Shown: in pieces, positions 1 to 10,989 of the stretch
How positions within the stretch are numbered: position 1 is the stretch's first letter
Layout of the letters: each line of letters starts with the position of its first letter
Source of the DNA: Pseudomonas entomophila
GTDB taxonomy: Bacteria; Pseudomonadota; Gammaproteobacteria; Pseudomonadales; Pseudomonadaceae
Direction of reading: 5' to 3'
Length of the DNA stretch: 64,000 nt
NCBI RefSeq assembly: GCF_018417595.1
Contig: NZ_CP070982.1
Span: 1,265,501 to 1,329,500 of the forward strand
Program-made: the position numbers and the translations under genes
The notes under the pieces: model-generated
Database searches by the model: none
Told to the model about the DNA's origin: nothing
What the model saw: the letters and a program-made list of their open reading frames with translations, nothing else

Positions 1-2548
1 GCAGCCGCAGGTCGAGGCCGTTGGCCTGCAAGTCGGCCCTGCTGTGTGCGTCGATCACTTGGGCAAGCATGGCGTGGCTGGCACTGTCCAGATGGCCGCT
101 GGCATGGAACAGCAGGTTTTGCAGCCGCAGGATCAGGCGATGGGGCGCCACCAGGCATTCGCGCCGAAACGCTTGCGCATGGTCGCCTTCATCGGTGCCC
201 AGGAAGGCCTGGGTGATCGCCGCCTCGTATTGCCCGGCAAGGTCCAGCTCGTGGGCCAGCGTTCGCAGGTAGGCGGCGTCGAGGCCTGCCTGCAAGGTCT
301 GCTCCAGGGCTGCATCGGCCGGCTCCAGTCTCAGGCGCAGGAAACGCAGGCGATCGTGCATCGTGTCATCGATGTTCTCCAGCAACAGGGTCTCCAGCGC
401 CACCGTCACCCGCTCGTCACTGGCTTTGAGCACCGCCTTGAACGGCGTGCCTGGGGCGCCGCTGCCGGCAATCAGGTCCTTGCCTGAGTAGGTTGTGCTG
501 ACGGGTATGTCGAGTTCGATGCGGTGTTCGGCAAAGCCGTCGAAATCCTGTTTCAGGCGTTTGGCGAGTCGGGCCAGGCAGAACTGCCGGCGTTCCGGCA
601 GGTCGCGACGAATCAGTGCCTGGGCCTTGCGCAACGATGCGAGGTAATCCTGGACGAGCGTGCGCAGGGGCTGACGGTCGTGGGCAGGGATCTTCGTCAG
701 GCCCGCTAGCGCGTTACCGACTTGCGTGAGGATGTCCTGCTGCGCTTGATGCATCCGCAGGGCGGTTTCGCGGGCGGCGTGACGTGGCACTTGCAGGTTC
801 AGGGCAAGTGCCTCCTTTAGCCGCGGCAGGGCCTGCGCCGCGGCGGGAAGGCCCTGACTGGCTTGCAAGTTGTCCTTTTGCTGACGGCTGGCTGCCAGCA
901 AATCGTTCAGCGTGTGGCCGATCGGATCATCGGGTAGCGCCTTCAATCGTACCGACAAGCCAGCGCTCAAGCAGCCCTCCAGTTGCTGCAGGCTCTGGCA
1001 GAACAGCAGCCCGCCATGCTCGCCGAACCAGTACAGCAGCAGGCCATGCGCGGTGTCGGGGGTGTCCAGCAGCGTCTTGGCCGTGATTGCCAGGGCGCCC
1101 AGCAGCAGGGTGGCACTTGGCTGCTCGATGGACGCAGCACTGGCCTGCGGCACCAGTTCGACCTGGGCGGCCACCGCGTCACTGGCGGAAGCGGTGAACA
1201 GGGTCCGCACCCAATTTAACTGTCGTTCGTCGAGCTGGCCCAGTGCATGCTGGAGCTGAGCATGGGCAAGCAAGCCGTCGCGGTGAGCGTCGACCAATGC
1301 TGTGCTTGCGGTCACCGGGTGCGCGTCGGAGTGCCATTTTGCGGATGCGGTCACTGCGTCGACCAGTGCCTGGGTGGTGTTCCTGGCTGTCAGTAGTGCG
1401 GCCTGCTGGCGTTGGCATTGCTGTAGTTGCGCCGCGGGCAGGGCGTCCAGCATTTCGAGTTGGCCCGCGATCAGTTGCGTTCGTAGAGCAGGGGCCAGGT
1501 CGAGGCTGAGGTTGCCGAAGTCGAACAGAGAGGGGCGGGCTGAAAGCGGCTGTGCAAGCTCGTCACCCTCGGGGGCTGGGGCAAACACCTGGCTGTCGCG
1601 CCAGGCATGCTCCACCAGGTCGGCCGCGGCCAGGCTGTTGGCGGCATGGGTTTCGAGCTGAGCGCCGGCCGGCGCCGCCAGGGTGTTCATCAGCGTGGCT
1701 TCGAGGTGCTTGAACAGTGCGTCGAAGCCCAGGCCGATTCCGTCCAGGTCGGTGTAGGTAATCGTATCCTGCTCTGTGGCCCGCAGGGCTGATTCAAGTG
1801 TCTCGCGGGTGGCGTAGGCCGTGAAGGGGCTTGTCTGTCGCGGTGCGTAGAGAACCTGGGGTGAATCGCCTTCGAGGCTGATGACCAGGGCGCCTGGCTG
1901 GCTTGAGGGGGCTTGGATCAGCACCTTTTTCTGCCTGTGGATTCGCCACTCAGGGTTTTCCAACAGGCCGACGAGCGGTTGTCGATGCTCTTCGGCCAGT
2001 ATCTGTTGCTCCAGGGCGATCTCCAGCGTGGCCATGAAATGTGCGCGGTATTGCCCACGGGCATGTTCGCGCCGGCTCAAGGCTGTACCTTCGGCGCGCG
2101 CCGTCCAGTAGTCATGCCAGCGTTGGCGCAGGGTGGCCTGCAGGTCAAGGGCGACGAGGCGAGCATAGAGTTCGCTGGGACGCAGCTCGGTCACCTTTGG
2201 GTTGACGCCGTGCTTGCCTTGCACGGTTGCACGAGCGTCCAGGTCGGCCGGGGCAGAGGGCTGCTGATGAGCGAACAGGCCTAGCTGGGTGAGGCTCACG
2301 AAGTGGGCCACGTTGCCAGTGTTCAGCAGCAGCCCGGTATGCTCCGGGTCGCTGGCGAACACGTCGCGCAACAGGTCGTTGAGCACCTGGCGAACACTGG
2401 GTGCGAGGCTCAGCAAGCGATTGAAGGTCTGCCGCGATTGGCGCCAGTCGGCGAGGGCGCGGCGTGTCACCGGCGTATCGGCCAAGAGCGAACGCGACAG
2501 GTCGCTGACCAGATGGTAGGGCCAGTAAGGGGTAGGTAGGGTAGTCAT
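1..2548 (-). CDS. Large toxin-like protein (dermonecrotic-toxin / DUF6543-like), C-terminus outside window
   Basis: An uninterrupted frame runs leftward from an ATG at 2548 to the window edge, giving at least 849 residues. I read it through without a stop. There is no signal peptide. The N-terminal 300 residues, including a segment reading WHDYWTARAEGTALSRRE and the following beta-rich stretch, resemble the N-terminal part of very large Pseudomonas proteins annotated as dermonecrotic toxin domain (DUF6543) proteins. That likeness is from memory, not from a search. The remainder is alpha-helical and Leu/Ala/Gln-rich with no motif I recognise. The NEL-ligase protein at 10990 belongs to the same broad class, so two such genes flank the aau/aat block. 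Whether this one also ends in leucine-rich repeats and a NEL domain cannot be seen here. Confidence 0.75.
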   Translation of the reverse strand, partial: MTTLPTPYWPYHLVSDLSRSLLADTPVTRRALADWRQSRQTFNRLLSLAPSVRQVLNDLLRDVFASDPEHTGLLLNTGNVAHFVSLTQLGLFAHQQPSAPADLDARATVQGKHGVNPKVTELRPSELYARLVALDLQATLRQRWHDYWTARAEGTALSRREHARGQYRAHFMATLEIALEQQILAEEHRQPLVGLLENPEWRIHRQKKVLIQAPSSQPGALVISLEGDSPQVLYAPRQTSPFTAYATRETLESALRATEQDTITYTDLDGIGLGFDALFKHLEATLMNTLAAPAGAQLETHAANSLAAADLVEHAWRDSQVFAPAPEGDELAQPLSARPSLFDFGNLSLDLAPALRTQLIAGQLEMLDALPAAQLQQCQRQQAALLTARNTTQALVDAVTASAKWHSDAHPVTASTALVDAHRDGLLAHAQLQHALGQLDERQLNWVRTLFTASASDAVAAQVELVPQASAASIEQPSATLLLGALAITAKTLLDTPDTAHGLLLYWFGEHGGLLFCQSLQQLEGCLSAGLSVRLKALPDDPIGHTLNDLLAASRQQKDNLQASQGLPAAAQALPRLKEALALNLQVPRHAARETALRMHQAQQDILTQVGNALAGLTKIPAHDRQPLRTLVQDYLASLRKAQALIRRDLPERRQFCLARLAKRLKQDFDGFAEHRIELDIPVSTTYSGKDLIAGSGAPGTPFKAVLKASDERVTVALETLLLENIDDTMHDRLRFLRLRLEPADAALEQTLQAGLDAAYLRTLAHELDLAGQYEAAITQAFLGTDEGDHAQAFRRECLVAPHRLILRLQNLLFHASGHLDSASHAMLAQVIDAHSRADLQANGLDLRL

Positions 2549-2743
2549 CAGGGATTCCGTCAATGATCGGGCTGGTTTGTCCTGACTCATTGAACGACAC
2601 GGTGGGGTTGCGACTGAGGTACTGGGATATGGCACGACCGCTCGGCAGGGTTCACGAAATTGTCACGAATTTGTGGCAGCGCGCTCGAACGGGTTTCATC
2701 ACACTCGCGCTCTACTGGGGATCTGCATTCTGGTGTTTCTTTC

Positions 2744-3739
2744 ATGCGGGCGTTTTTACTGTGCTTCCTTCTTCTGCTCTGCGTACCGCCGAGCTTGGCC
2801 GCAAGCCGCTGCAACGTACATGCGCCGGTGCAACGGGCCGAGCTGGGCGAGGTCAGCCTGGTCTACCAAAGCGTTGGCGCGCCGCGCGATCCGGCCCTGC
2901 TCTTGGTCATGGGCCTGGGTGGGCAATTGATCCACTGGCCGGATGACGTGGTCGAGGCCCTGTGCCACCAGGGCTTTCGGGTGATTCGCTACGACAACCG
3001 CGATGTCGGCCTGTCACGCTGGAACCAACTGCCGGCTTCGGCCAACCTGACCGTCGAGCTGCTGCGCTACAAACTGGGGGTGCCGGTGTCGGCGCCCTAC
3101 ACGCTGACCGACATGGCCGGTGATGGCCTGCGCCTGATGGATGCCCTGGGGGTCCGCCAGTTCCATGTGCTGGGGGTGAGCATGGGCGGCATGATCGCTC
3201 AGCATCTGGCGGCGATGGCCCCGGAGCGGGTGAGCAGCCTGACCCTGGTGATGTCCAGTTCGGGGGCAGCTGGCTTGCCGGCGCCGAACCCGGCCCTGGT
3301 GCAGTTGCTGGCGCGGCGCAGTGCACCGAGCCGTGAGGTGGCCATCGAGCAGCAGGCCGACCTGCTGGCGGCGCTGGGCAGCCCGCAGGTGCATGATGAC
3401 CGCGCGGTCTTGCTGAAGCAGGCAGCGGTGGCCTACGACCGGGCGTTCAATCCTGAGGGTGTGAAACGCCAGATCATGGCGATACTTGCCGAACCGAGCC
3501 GGGTGGAAATGTTGAACCAACTGCGGGTGCCCACGCTGGTGGTGCATGGCACGGCCGACCCACTGTTGCCGGTGATGCACGGGGTGCACCTGGCGGCGCA
3601 TATCCAGGGTAGCCAGTTACGGCTGATTCCTGGGTTGGCGCACCGCTTCCAGGAGCCGTTCAAGGCGCCGTTGCTGGGGGCAGTCCTACCCTACCTGCAG
3701 GCGCATCGGCAGGATGCCACGCACATCGCCCGGCTCTGA
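2744..3739 (+). CDS. Exported alpha/beta-hydrolase
   Basis: A 331-residue protein that starts with a clear signal peptide ([19 protein letters not shown]), which is why I chose the ATG at 2744 over an upstream TTG in the same frame. The mature part has the alpha/beta-hydrolase order: an oxyanion strand region (MGLGG), the nucleophile elbow GVSMGG with Ser near residue 146, an acid residue in HGTADPLLP, and the catalytic His in GLAHRF. It belongs to the broad esterase/lipase group. The substrate cannot be told from sequence. It stands alone, divergent from the toxin-like gene and convergent with glpM. Periplasmic or secreted location is inferred from the leader. Confidence 0.85.
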   Translation: MRAFLLCFLLLLCVPPSLAASRCNVHAPVQRAELGEVSLVYQSVGAPRDPALLLVMGLGGQLIHWPDDVVEALCHQGFRVIRYDNRDVGLSRWNQLPASANLTVELLRYKLGVPVSAPYTLTDMAGDGLRLMDALGVRQFHVLGVSMGGMIAQHLAAMAPERVSSLTLVMSSSGAAGLPAPNPALVQLLARRSAPSREVAIEQQADLLAALGSPQVHDDRAVLLKQAAVAYDRAFNPEGVKRQIMAILAEPSRVEMLNQLRVPTLVVHGTADPLLPVMHGVHLAAHIQGSQLRLIPGLAHRFQEPFKAPLLGAVLPYLQAHRQDATHIARL

Positions 3740-3779
3740 ATGTCGCCTCGTCGGGTTCGCCTGTAGGAGGGCAGGGCGT

Positions 3780-4115
3780 TCAGTGCATCCGCACCCACAC
3801 ACTCACCAGCACTGTCGCCGCCACCAGCCAGGCCACCGTGGCCAGCGCCAGTGACACCTCCAGGCGCAGGCGGTCGACCAGCACATACAGGGTCGCCAAG
3901 TAGACGAAGTAGGGAATGATCGACCACATCCCGAACAGGATGGTGGCCTTCAAGTCTTCCAGCGAACGCCCCTTGCCGACGATGTAGTGGGCGATCAGGG
4001 CAAAGGTGGGAAACAGCGGCACCAGACCGGCAATGTAGTAGTTGCGGGTCTTCGACAGGATCGCCAGAAGCACCACCACGCCGGCGCCCAAGGCCGCTTT
4101 GAATACCAGGTCCAC
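3780..4115 (-). CDS. glpM: GlpM family inner-membrane protein
   Basis: A 111-residue protein with four hydrophobic segments (about residues 5-20, 28-45, 58-78 and 88-108) and the GlpM/YdgC family pattern, including LSKTRNYYIAGLVPLFPTFALI near the N-terminus. GlpM was named in P. aeruginosa for an effect on glycerol metabolism and alginate. Its biochemical function is not known. It lies 27 bp downstream of aauR on the same strand and may be read through from it. The glp regulon proper is about 11 kb away, so location does not help with function. Confidence 0.85.
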   Translation of the reverse strand: MDLVFKAALGAGVVVLLAILSKTRNYYIAGLVPLFPTFALIAHYIVGKGRSLEDLKATILFGMWSIIPYFVYLATLYVLVDRLRLEVSLALATVAWLVAATVLVSVWVRMH

Positions 4116-4142
4116 GTTTGATTTCCAGGTTGAGATTGCCGA

Positions 4143-5467
<1,325 letters not shown>

Positions 5468-5471
<4 letters not shown>

Positions 5472-7375
5472 AGGGGCTCAGCCAATTCGCTAGGGGGCGT
5501 GACCAGGGGCAGGGCGAGGACGAAGGCCGTGCCACCGACGGTGGGGTGTTCGACGCTCAGTGTACCCTTGGCGGCGGTGGCAAGGCTCGCCGACAGGGTC
5601 AGGCCCAGGCCAAGGCCGTGCTCGCCCGGTTTGGTGGTGAAGAAGGGTTCAAACAGGTGCTTGCGTGCCTCGAGGTCGATGCCGTGGCCATTGTCACGCA
5701 CCCGCAGGCGGTACTTGTCGCCCTGCAACTCGCCTTCCAGCCACAGTTGCGGCAGGGGCTGGGTGGCCATGGCGTCGAGGGCGTTGCCGATCAGGTTGAC
5801 CAGGATCTGCTCCAGGCGGGTCTGGTCGATGGCCAGTTGCTGGTCGTCGAACTCGCGGTTCAATTGCAGGTGGCAGGCGCTGATGCGGTTGCCCAGCACC
5901 TGTAGCGTTGCTTCCACGGCCTTTTCCAGCGAGGCCTGGCCGCTGTCGTCGCCACGCCGGGCGAAGGAGCGCAGGCTGGCGGTGATGCGGCCCATGCGGT
6001 CGATCAGGTCGTTCATGGTGCGCAGGTTGGCGCTGGCGGTTTCCAGCGCGCCGCGTTCGAGGAAGCGCACGGTATTGCCCGACAGGGTGCGCAGGGCCGC
6101 CAACGGCTGGTTGAGCTCGTGGGCGATGCTGGTGGACATCTGCCCGATGGCCGCCAGCTTGCCGGCCTGGACCAGTTCGTCCTGGGCGTGGCGCAGGGTC
6201 TGCTCGGCGTGCCGGCGTTCGCGGATCTGGCCCTTGAGGCGTTCGTTGCTGGCGCGCAGGTCGGCAGTGCGTTCGGTGATCTTGCGCTCCAGTTGACTGT
6301 TGGCTTCTTCCAGGGCTTCGCGCGCGGCCAGGCGGGTGGCGATCACCTTGCGCCGTTCGTTCCAGGCGATACCCAGGATCGCCAGCAAGGCGAACGCCAC
6401 CCCCACCAGGATGCCCTGCACCATGGATTCGCGGCGCAGGTCCTGTAACGGGGTGAGCAGGGTAAAGTGCCAAGGGGTGTCGGACAGACGTCGGGTCTGG
6501 GCGAGATAAGCGACCTCGCGCTGCTTGCCCTGGGCGGTTTCGCTGTTGGCCGGGAACGTGAGTTTCTCCACGCCGTCGGCGAGGGTTTCGCGGGCCAGCG
6601 GCTGCAGCTCGTTGAGCGGCCACCAGTAGTACTGCAGGCTGCGCGCCAGGCGCTCCTTGATCTGCGGCGAGAGTGGGCGTACCGACTTGAGGCGCCGCGC
6701 CGGATCGCTGGAGAGGATGATAATGCCGTTCTCGTCGCTGACGAAGGCTTCCAGGCGGGCGCGCTGCCAACGTTCCTCGAGGGTGTCCAGGCGCACCTTG
6801 ATCACCGCCACGCCAATGATCTTGCCGTGCTCCTCCAGCCCGTGGGCCAGGTAGTAGCCGGCCTCGCCCGTGGTACTGCCAATACCGTAGAAGCGCCCGG
6901 GCTCACCGCGCACGGCGTCCTGGAAGTAGGCGCGGAACGACAGGTCTTCGCCCAGGAACGAGTCGGCATCGCGCCAGTTGCTGGTGGCCTGGACTCGGCC
7001 GTTGGTGTCGAGGACGAAGATCGCCCGGCTGCGGCTGCGCCGGTTCAGGCCTTCGAGGTATTCGTTGACCGTCTGGCGGTAGCCGCCGTCCGGGTCGGTG
7101 AGCAGTTGCGAGACGCTGTCTTCCAGCTCGAGCAGGCTGGGCAGGTAGGTGTACTTGCTGATCTCGCTCTCGACCGTGCGTGCGTGCAGCTCCAGCTGGC
7201 GCTCGCCGGTTTCGCTGAGGGTGCGGATGCCGTTGTTCTCGCTGATCAGGAAGCCGGCCAGGCCCAGACCGACCATCAGCAGGATGACCAGGGGCGGCAG
7301 CAGCAATTGGCGGATCAGGCGGGATTTCACAGTAGGCTGGGCAGGGCGAAGGAGCGAAGGGTCGCATTTCATCAC
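5468..7375 (-). CDS. aauS: Sensor histidine kinase AauS
   Basis: A 635-residue DctB-like membrane kinase. It has TM1 (about residues 24-44), a periplasmic double-Cache-like sensor domain (45-318), TM2 (about 320-338), a coiled coil (345-400), a HisKA domain with phospho-acceptor His419 in STSIAHELNQP, and a C-terminal HATPase domain with N box (NLIGNALDA) and glycine boxes (DNGHGI, GLGLGL). The partner is AauR, whose gene overlaps by 4 bp. It probably senses acidic amino acids in the periplasm; this is inferred from context and from the published P. putida system. The gene lies 65 bp downstream of aatP with no strong terminator, so readthrough from the transporter operon is possible. Confidence 0.92.
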
Positions 7376-7440
7376 AGTGGCCTTGTCACGACCAGCATCC
7401 GCTGCCTGGCGACGAGCCGGGCAGCGTCACTGTGGCCGAC

Positions 7441-8171
<731 letters not shown>

Positions 8172-8175
<4 letters not shown>

Positions 8176-8843
8176 ACGGTGATCCTTTTTTGCAGGCGCT
8201 TGACCAGCCAGGAAGCGGAGAAGCTGATGAGGAAGTAGACGACACCGGCGAAGATCAGGAACTCGTGGGAGCGCCCGATGATGTCGCCGTTGGAGCGGGC
8301 CGAGTTGAGGAAGTCGATCAGGCCGACGGTGTAGACCAGCGAGGTGTCCTGGAACAGGATGATGCTCTGCTGCAGCAGCAATGGCGTCATCTTGCGGAAC
8401 GCCTGGGGCAGGATGATCAGGCGCATGCATTGGCCGTAGCTCATGCCCAGCGCCTGGGCCGCCCCCATCTGGCCCTTGGAGATCGACTGTACGCCGGCAC
8501 GTACGATCTCGCAGAAGTAGGCCGCCTCGAACATCATGAACGCCACGACGCAGGAGGTGAACGCGCCTACCGGAGTGTCCTCGCCGGTGATCCAGCGCAG
8601 CACGAACGGCACCGCCAGGTAGAACCAGGTGATCACCAGCAGCAGCGGGATGGAGCGGAAGTAGTTGACGTAGGCACCGGCGACATTGGCCAGCAGCTTG
8701 TTCGACGACAGGCGCATCAAGGCCAGGATGGTGCCCAGGGCGATGCCGCCGACCACCCCCATGACCATCAGTTGCAGGGTCAGGACCATGCCGTCCCACA
8801 GGGCGGGCAGGGCCGGGATGATTTCACTGAAATCCATGTCCAT
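8172..8843 (-). CDS. aatM: Glutamate/aspartate ABC transporter permease AatM (GltK-like)
   Basis: A 223-residue polar amino acid permease of the HisMQ type with about five TM helices and the EAA loop ([27 protein letters not shown] region). Its ATG directly abuts the stop codon of aatQ, and its end overlaps aatP, so the three genes are translated as a coupled unit. It forms the membrane channel with AatQ in the inner membrane. Confidence 0.94.
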
Positions 8844-9590
8844 TTACTTGCCTCCCACGGAAATCAGGCCAGGCACCGAGACTTTCTTCTCGACCGCGCG
8901 CATGAGCAGCATCAGGCCCATGTTCAGGGTGAAATAGATCAGGGTGGCCAGGGTGAACGCCTCGAACAGGTTGGCCGAGAACTCGGCGGTCTGCTTGGTC
9001 TGGGCCAGCAGCTCCATCAGGCCGATCAGCGAAGCCACCGAGGAGTTCTTGAACACGTTCAGGAATTCCGAGGTGAGCGGTGGAATGATGATCCGGTAGG
9101 CCTGGGGCAGCAGCACGTTCATGTAGATTTGCGGCAGGCTGAAGCCCATCGCGCGCCCGGCCGACTCCTGGCCGCGAGGCAGCGCCTGGATACCGGTGCG
9201 CACCTGTTCGCAGACACGGGCGGCGGTGAACAGGCCCAGGCAGATGACCACGCTGATCAGTGCCGAGGTGGTCGGGTTGAGGTCTTGCTTGAACCACTCC
9301 TGCAGGCCTTCAGGCAGCAGGTCCGGTACCAGGAAGTACCAGATGAACAGTTGCACCAGCAGCGGTACGTTGCGGAACAGCTCGACATAGGCGGTGGCAA
9401 TCCCTGACACCAGACGGTTGGGCACGGTGCGCATCACGCCGAGGAGCGACCCCAGCAGCAACGCGATGATCCAGGCGGAGATAGCAATGGCGATAGTCCA
9501 GCCCAGACCGGTGATGTACCAGTCCAGGTAGGTTTCGCTGCCCACGCCGGTGGACTTGAAGAACACGCCCCAGTCCCAGTTGTAATTCAT
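8844..9590 (-). CDS. aatQ: Glutamate/aspartate ABC transporter permease AatQ (GltJ-like)
   Basis: A 248-residue permease beginning MNYNWDWGVFFKSTGVG, typical of GltJ orthologues. It has about five TM helices and an EAA loop (CEQVRTGIQALPRGQESAGRAMGFS region). It pairs with AatM. It is separated from aatJ by 144 bp containing a strong stem-loop (9632-9662), while aatQ, aatM and aatP are packed without gaps. Confidence 0.94.
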   Translation of the reverse strand: MNYNWDWGVFFKSTGVGSETYLDWYITGLGWTIAIAISAWIIALLLGSLLGVMRTVPNRLVSGIATAYVELFRNVPLLVQLFIWYFLVPDLLPEGLQEWFKQDLNPTTSALISVVICLGLFTAARVCEQVRTGIQALPRGQESAGRAMGFSLPQIYMNVLLPQAYRIIIPPLTSEFLNVFKNSSVASLIGLMELLAQTKQTAEFSANLFEAFTLATLIYFTLNMGLMLLMRAVEKKVSVPGLISVGGK

Positions 9591-9631
9591 CGGGATTTCC
9601 CCTCAGACGATTGTTTCACGGGCACCTCGAT

Positions 9632-9662
9632 ACATCCGGGGGCGTTCGACGCCCTCGGATGT
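9632..9662 (-). terminator. Intergenic stem-loop between aatJ and aatQ
   Basis: A 13-bp stem (arms 9632-9644 and 9650-9662, ACATCCG outer arm, one A-C mismatch in the transcript) closes a 5-nt loop. No run of U follows, so it is not a classical terminator. Such hairpins after a binding-protein gene usually protect the 3' end of the upstream message, or partly terminate, so that the binding protein is made in excess over the membrane subunits. That role is inferred here. Confidence 0.6.
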
Positions 9663-9734
9663 AAAGGTTAGACACTAACTAAGTGGCCTGTTGGATGGAT
9701 TCGCGCGGATGCGCTTCAGGCCGCTATCTGAAGG

Positions 9735-10652
9735 TCAGGACTTCTTCTCGTCCGCGGCCTTGTCGGTCGGCTCGGCGATCAGCTTCTTCAGTTCGTCGCT
9801 CATCGGGAACTGCAGGTTCAGGCCTTTCGGTGGGATGGGTTGCTGGAACCACTTGTCGTAGCTCTTGTTGACTTCACCCGACTTGAAGTAGGCGACGATG
9901 GCCTCGTCGACCGCTTTCTTGAAGGCAGGGTCGTCCTTGCGCACCATGCAGCCGTAGATTTCGTACGACTGTGGCGTGCCGGTGATGACCCAGTCGGTTG
10001 GCTTCTTGGCCTTGGCCATCTCACCGGCCAGCAGGGCGTCGTCCATCATGAAGGCGACGGCGCGGCCGCTTTCAAGCATGTTGAAGGCTTCGCCGTGGTC
10101 TTTTGCCGAGATCACGTTCATCTTCATCTGCTTGTCGGCGTTCATCGCCTTGAGGATGCGCTCGGAGGTGGTGCCGGCGGTGGTCACCACGTTCTTGCCG
10201 GCCAGGTCGGGGAAGTCTTTAAAGGATGGCTGGCCATCCTTGACCTTGGTCAGCAGGCGGGTGCCGACTTCGAAGATGCCCACCGAGAAACCGACCTGTT
10301 GCTGGCGCTCGACGTTGTTGGTGGTGGAGCCGCACTCCAGGTCGACGGTGCCGTTCTGCACCAGCGGGATGCGGGTCTGCGAGGTGACCAGGTTGTACTT
10401 GACCTTGATGTCGGTGCCCAGTTGCTTCTTCAGGGCTTCGACCACGGCCAGCTGGATGTCGTGGGAGTAGCCCACGGGCTCCGGCTTGCCGGCGAGGTAG
10501 GAGAACGGAATGGAGGAGTCGCGGTGACCCAGGGTGATGGTGCCCGAGTCCTTGATCTTCTTGAGAGTGCCGGTCAGTTCTTCAGCCATGACTGGCGACG
10601 CGATGACCGCGGCCGCGATGGCGGCGCCCAGCAATTGACGAACGATGCGCAT
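9735..10652 (-). CDS. aatJ: Periplasmic glutamate/aspartate-binding protein AatJ (GltI-like)
   Basis: A 305-residue solute-binding protein. The ATG at 10652 is chosen because it starts a signal peptide (MRIVRQLLGAAIAAAVIA, cleaved after VMA) and is preceded by a GAGGT ribosome site; the open frame upstream lacks both. The mature protein has the SBP family 3 core, for example LECGSTTNNVERQQQVGFS, as in GltI/AatJ. It binds glutamate, aspartate and probably glutamine in the periplasm and feeds AatQMP. It is the first gene of the operon, under a sigma-54 promoter and AauR-type sites upstream. The C-terminus carries a short Lys/Asp/Glu-rich tail. Confidence 0.95.
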   Translation of the reverse strand: MRIVRQLLGAAIAAAVIASPVMAEELTGTLKKIKDSGTITLGHRDSSIPFSYLAGKPEPVGYSHDIQLAVVEALKKQLGTDIKVKYNLVTSQTRIPLVQNGTVDLECGSTTNNVERQQQVGFSVGIFEVGTRLLTKVKDGQPSFKDFPDLAGKNVVTTAGTTSERILKAMNADKQMKMNVISAKDHGEAFNMLESGRAVAFMMDDALLAGEMAKAKKPTDWVITGTPQSYEIYGCMVRKDDPAFKKAVDEAIVAYFKSGEVNKSYDKWFQQPIPPKGLNLQFPMSDELKKLIAEPTDKAADEKKS

Positions 10653-10754
10653 CAAATTTACCTCGACGTGTTTGTTTTTTTTATGGAGCCGTTGGCGGAC
10701 TCTTCGTTCAACGAATACAGCATGAAGCGTGGTGCATTCGGCTACCAAGTGTAG

Positions 10755-10770
10755 AGCATGACTCGTGCCA
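10755..10770 (-). promoter_or_regulatory. Sigma-54 (-24/-12) promoter of aatJ
   Basis: Read on the minus strand the site is TGGCACGAGTCATGCT. It has the invariant GG and GC with exactly 10 bp between them, and differs from the TGGCACG-N4-TTGCW consensus at one position. It lies about 100 bp upstream of the aatJ start codon. It fits activation by the neighbouring NtrC-type regulator AauR. Confidence 0.82.
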
Positions 10771-10847
10771 AGCCCTGATGTCGATCATAAGGCCGCGAAA
10801 ATCGAGGGGCAGCGCCATTTTCCCTGGCTATTTTAATGTCTGAGTGT

Positions 10848-10861
10848 TTCGGCTTTCCGAA
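10848..10861. promoter_or_regulatory. AauR-type upstream activator site 1
   Basis: A perfect palindrome TTCGG-CTTT-CCGAA. It matches the TTCGGNNNNCCGAA motif I recall for P. putida AauR. It lies about 85 bp upstream of the sigma-54 promoter, a usual distance for an enhancer site. Confidence 0.75.
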
Positions 10862-10878
10862 CGCATGTTCATGGGCTG

Positions 10879-10892
10879 TTCGGTAATCCGAA
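10879..10892. promoter_or_regulatory. AauR-type upstream activator site 2
   Basis: A second perfect palindrome, TTCGG-TAAT-CCGAA. Its centre is 31 bp from site 1, about three helical turns, so both sites present the same face of the DNA for cooperative binding. It is also within 100 bp of the rightward NEL-ligase start codon. Confidence 0.75.
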
Positions 10893-10989
10893 CGCATGAG
10901 CTGGATATGGCGCGCCTTTGCTTTAAATACCGCCCGACACAATGCTCGTAATGATGTTCTGGGTCTTTGCCAACATGGAGAGGCCGAGA

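Larger units (their letters stand above)
10653..10989. other. Divergent intergenic region aatJ / NEL-ligase gene
   Basis: 337 bp without a gene. It holds the aatJ leader, a sigma-54 promoter, two TTCGG-N4-CCGAA palindromes, and the ribosome site GGAGAGG of the rightward NEL-ligase gene. No clear sigma-70 promoter for the rightward gene was recognised. Confidence 0.7.

Noticed and set aside
7376..7440. Possible terminator between aatP and aauS
   Set aside because: Short CACAGTGG / CACTGTGG words are present but do not form a proper stem, and no T-run follows.
10908..10922. A TGGCGCGCCTTTGCT sequence reading toward the NEL-ligase gene, resembling a sigma-54 promoter
   Set aside because: GG and GC are 9 bp apart instead of 10. 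Sigma-54 promoters rarely tolerate that, so it is not called, though AauR sites lie just upstream.
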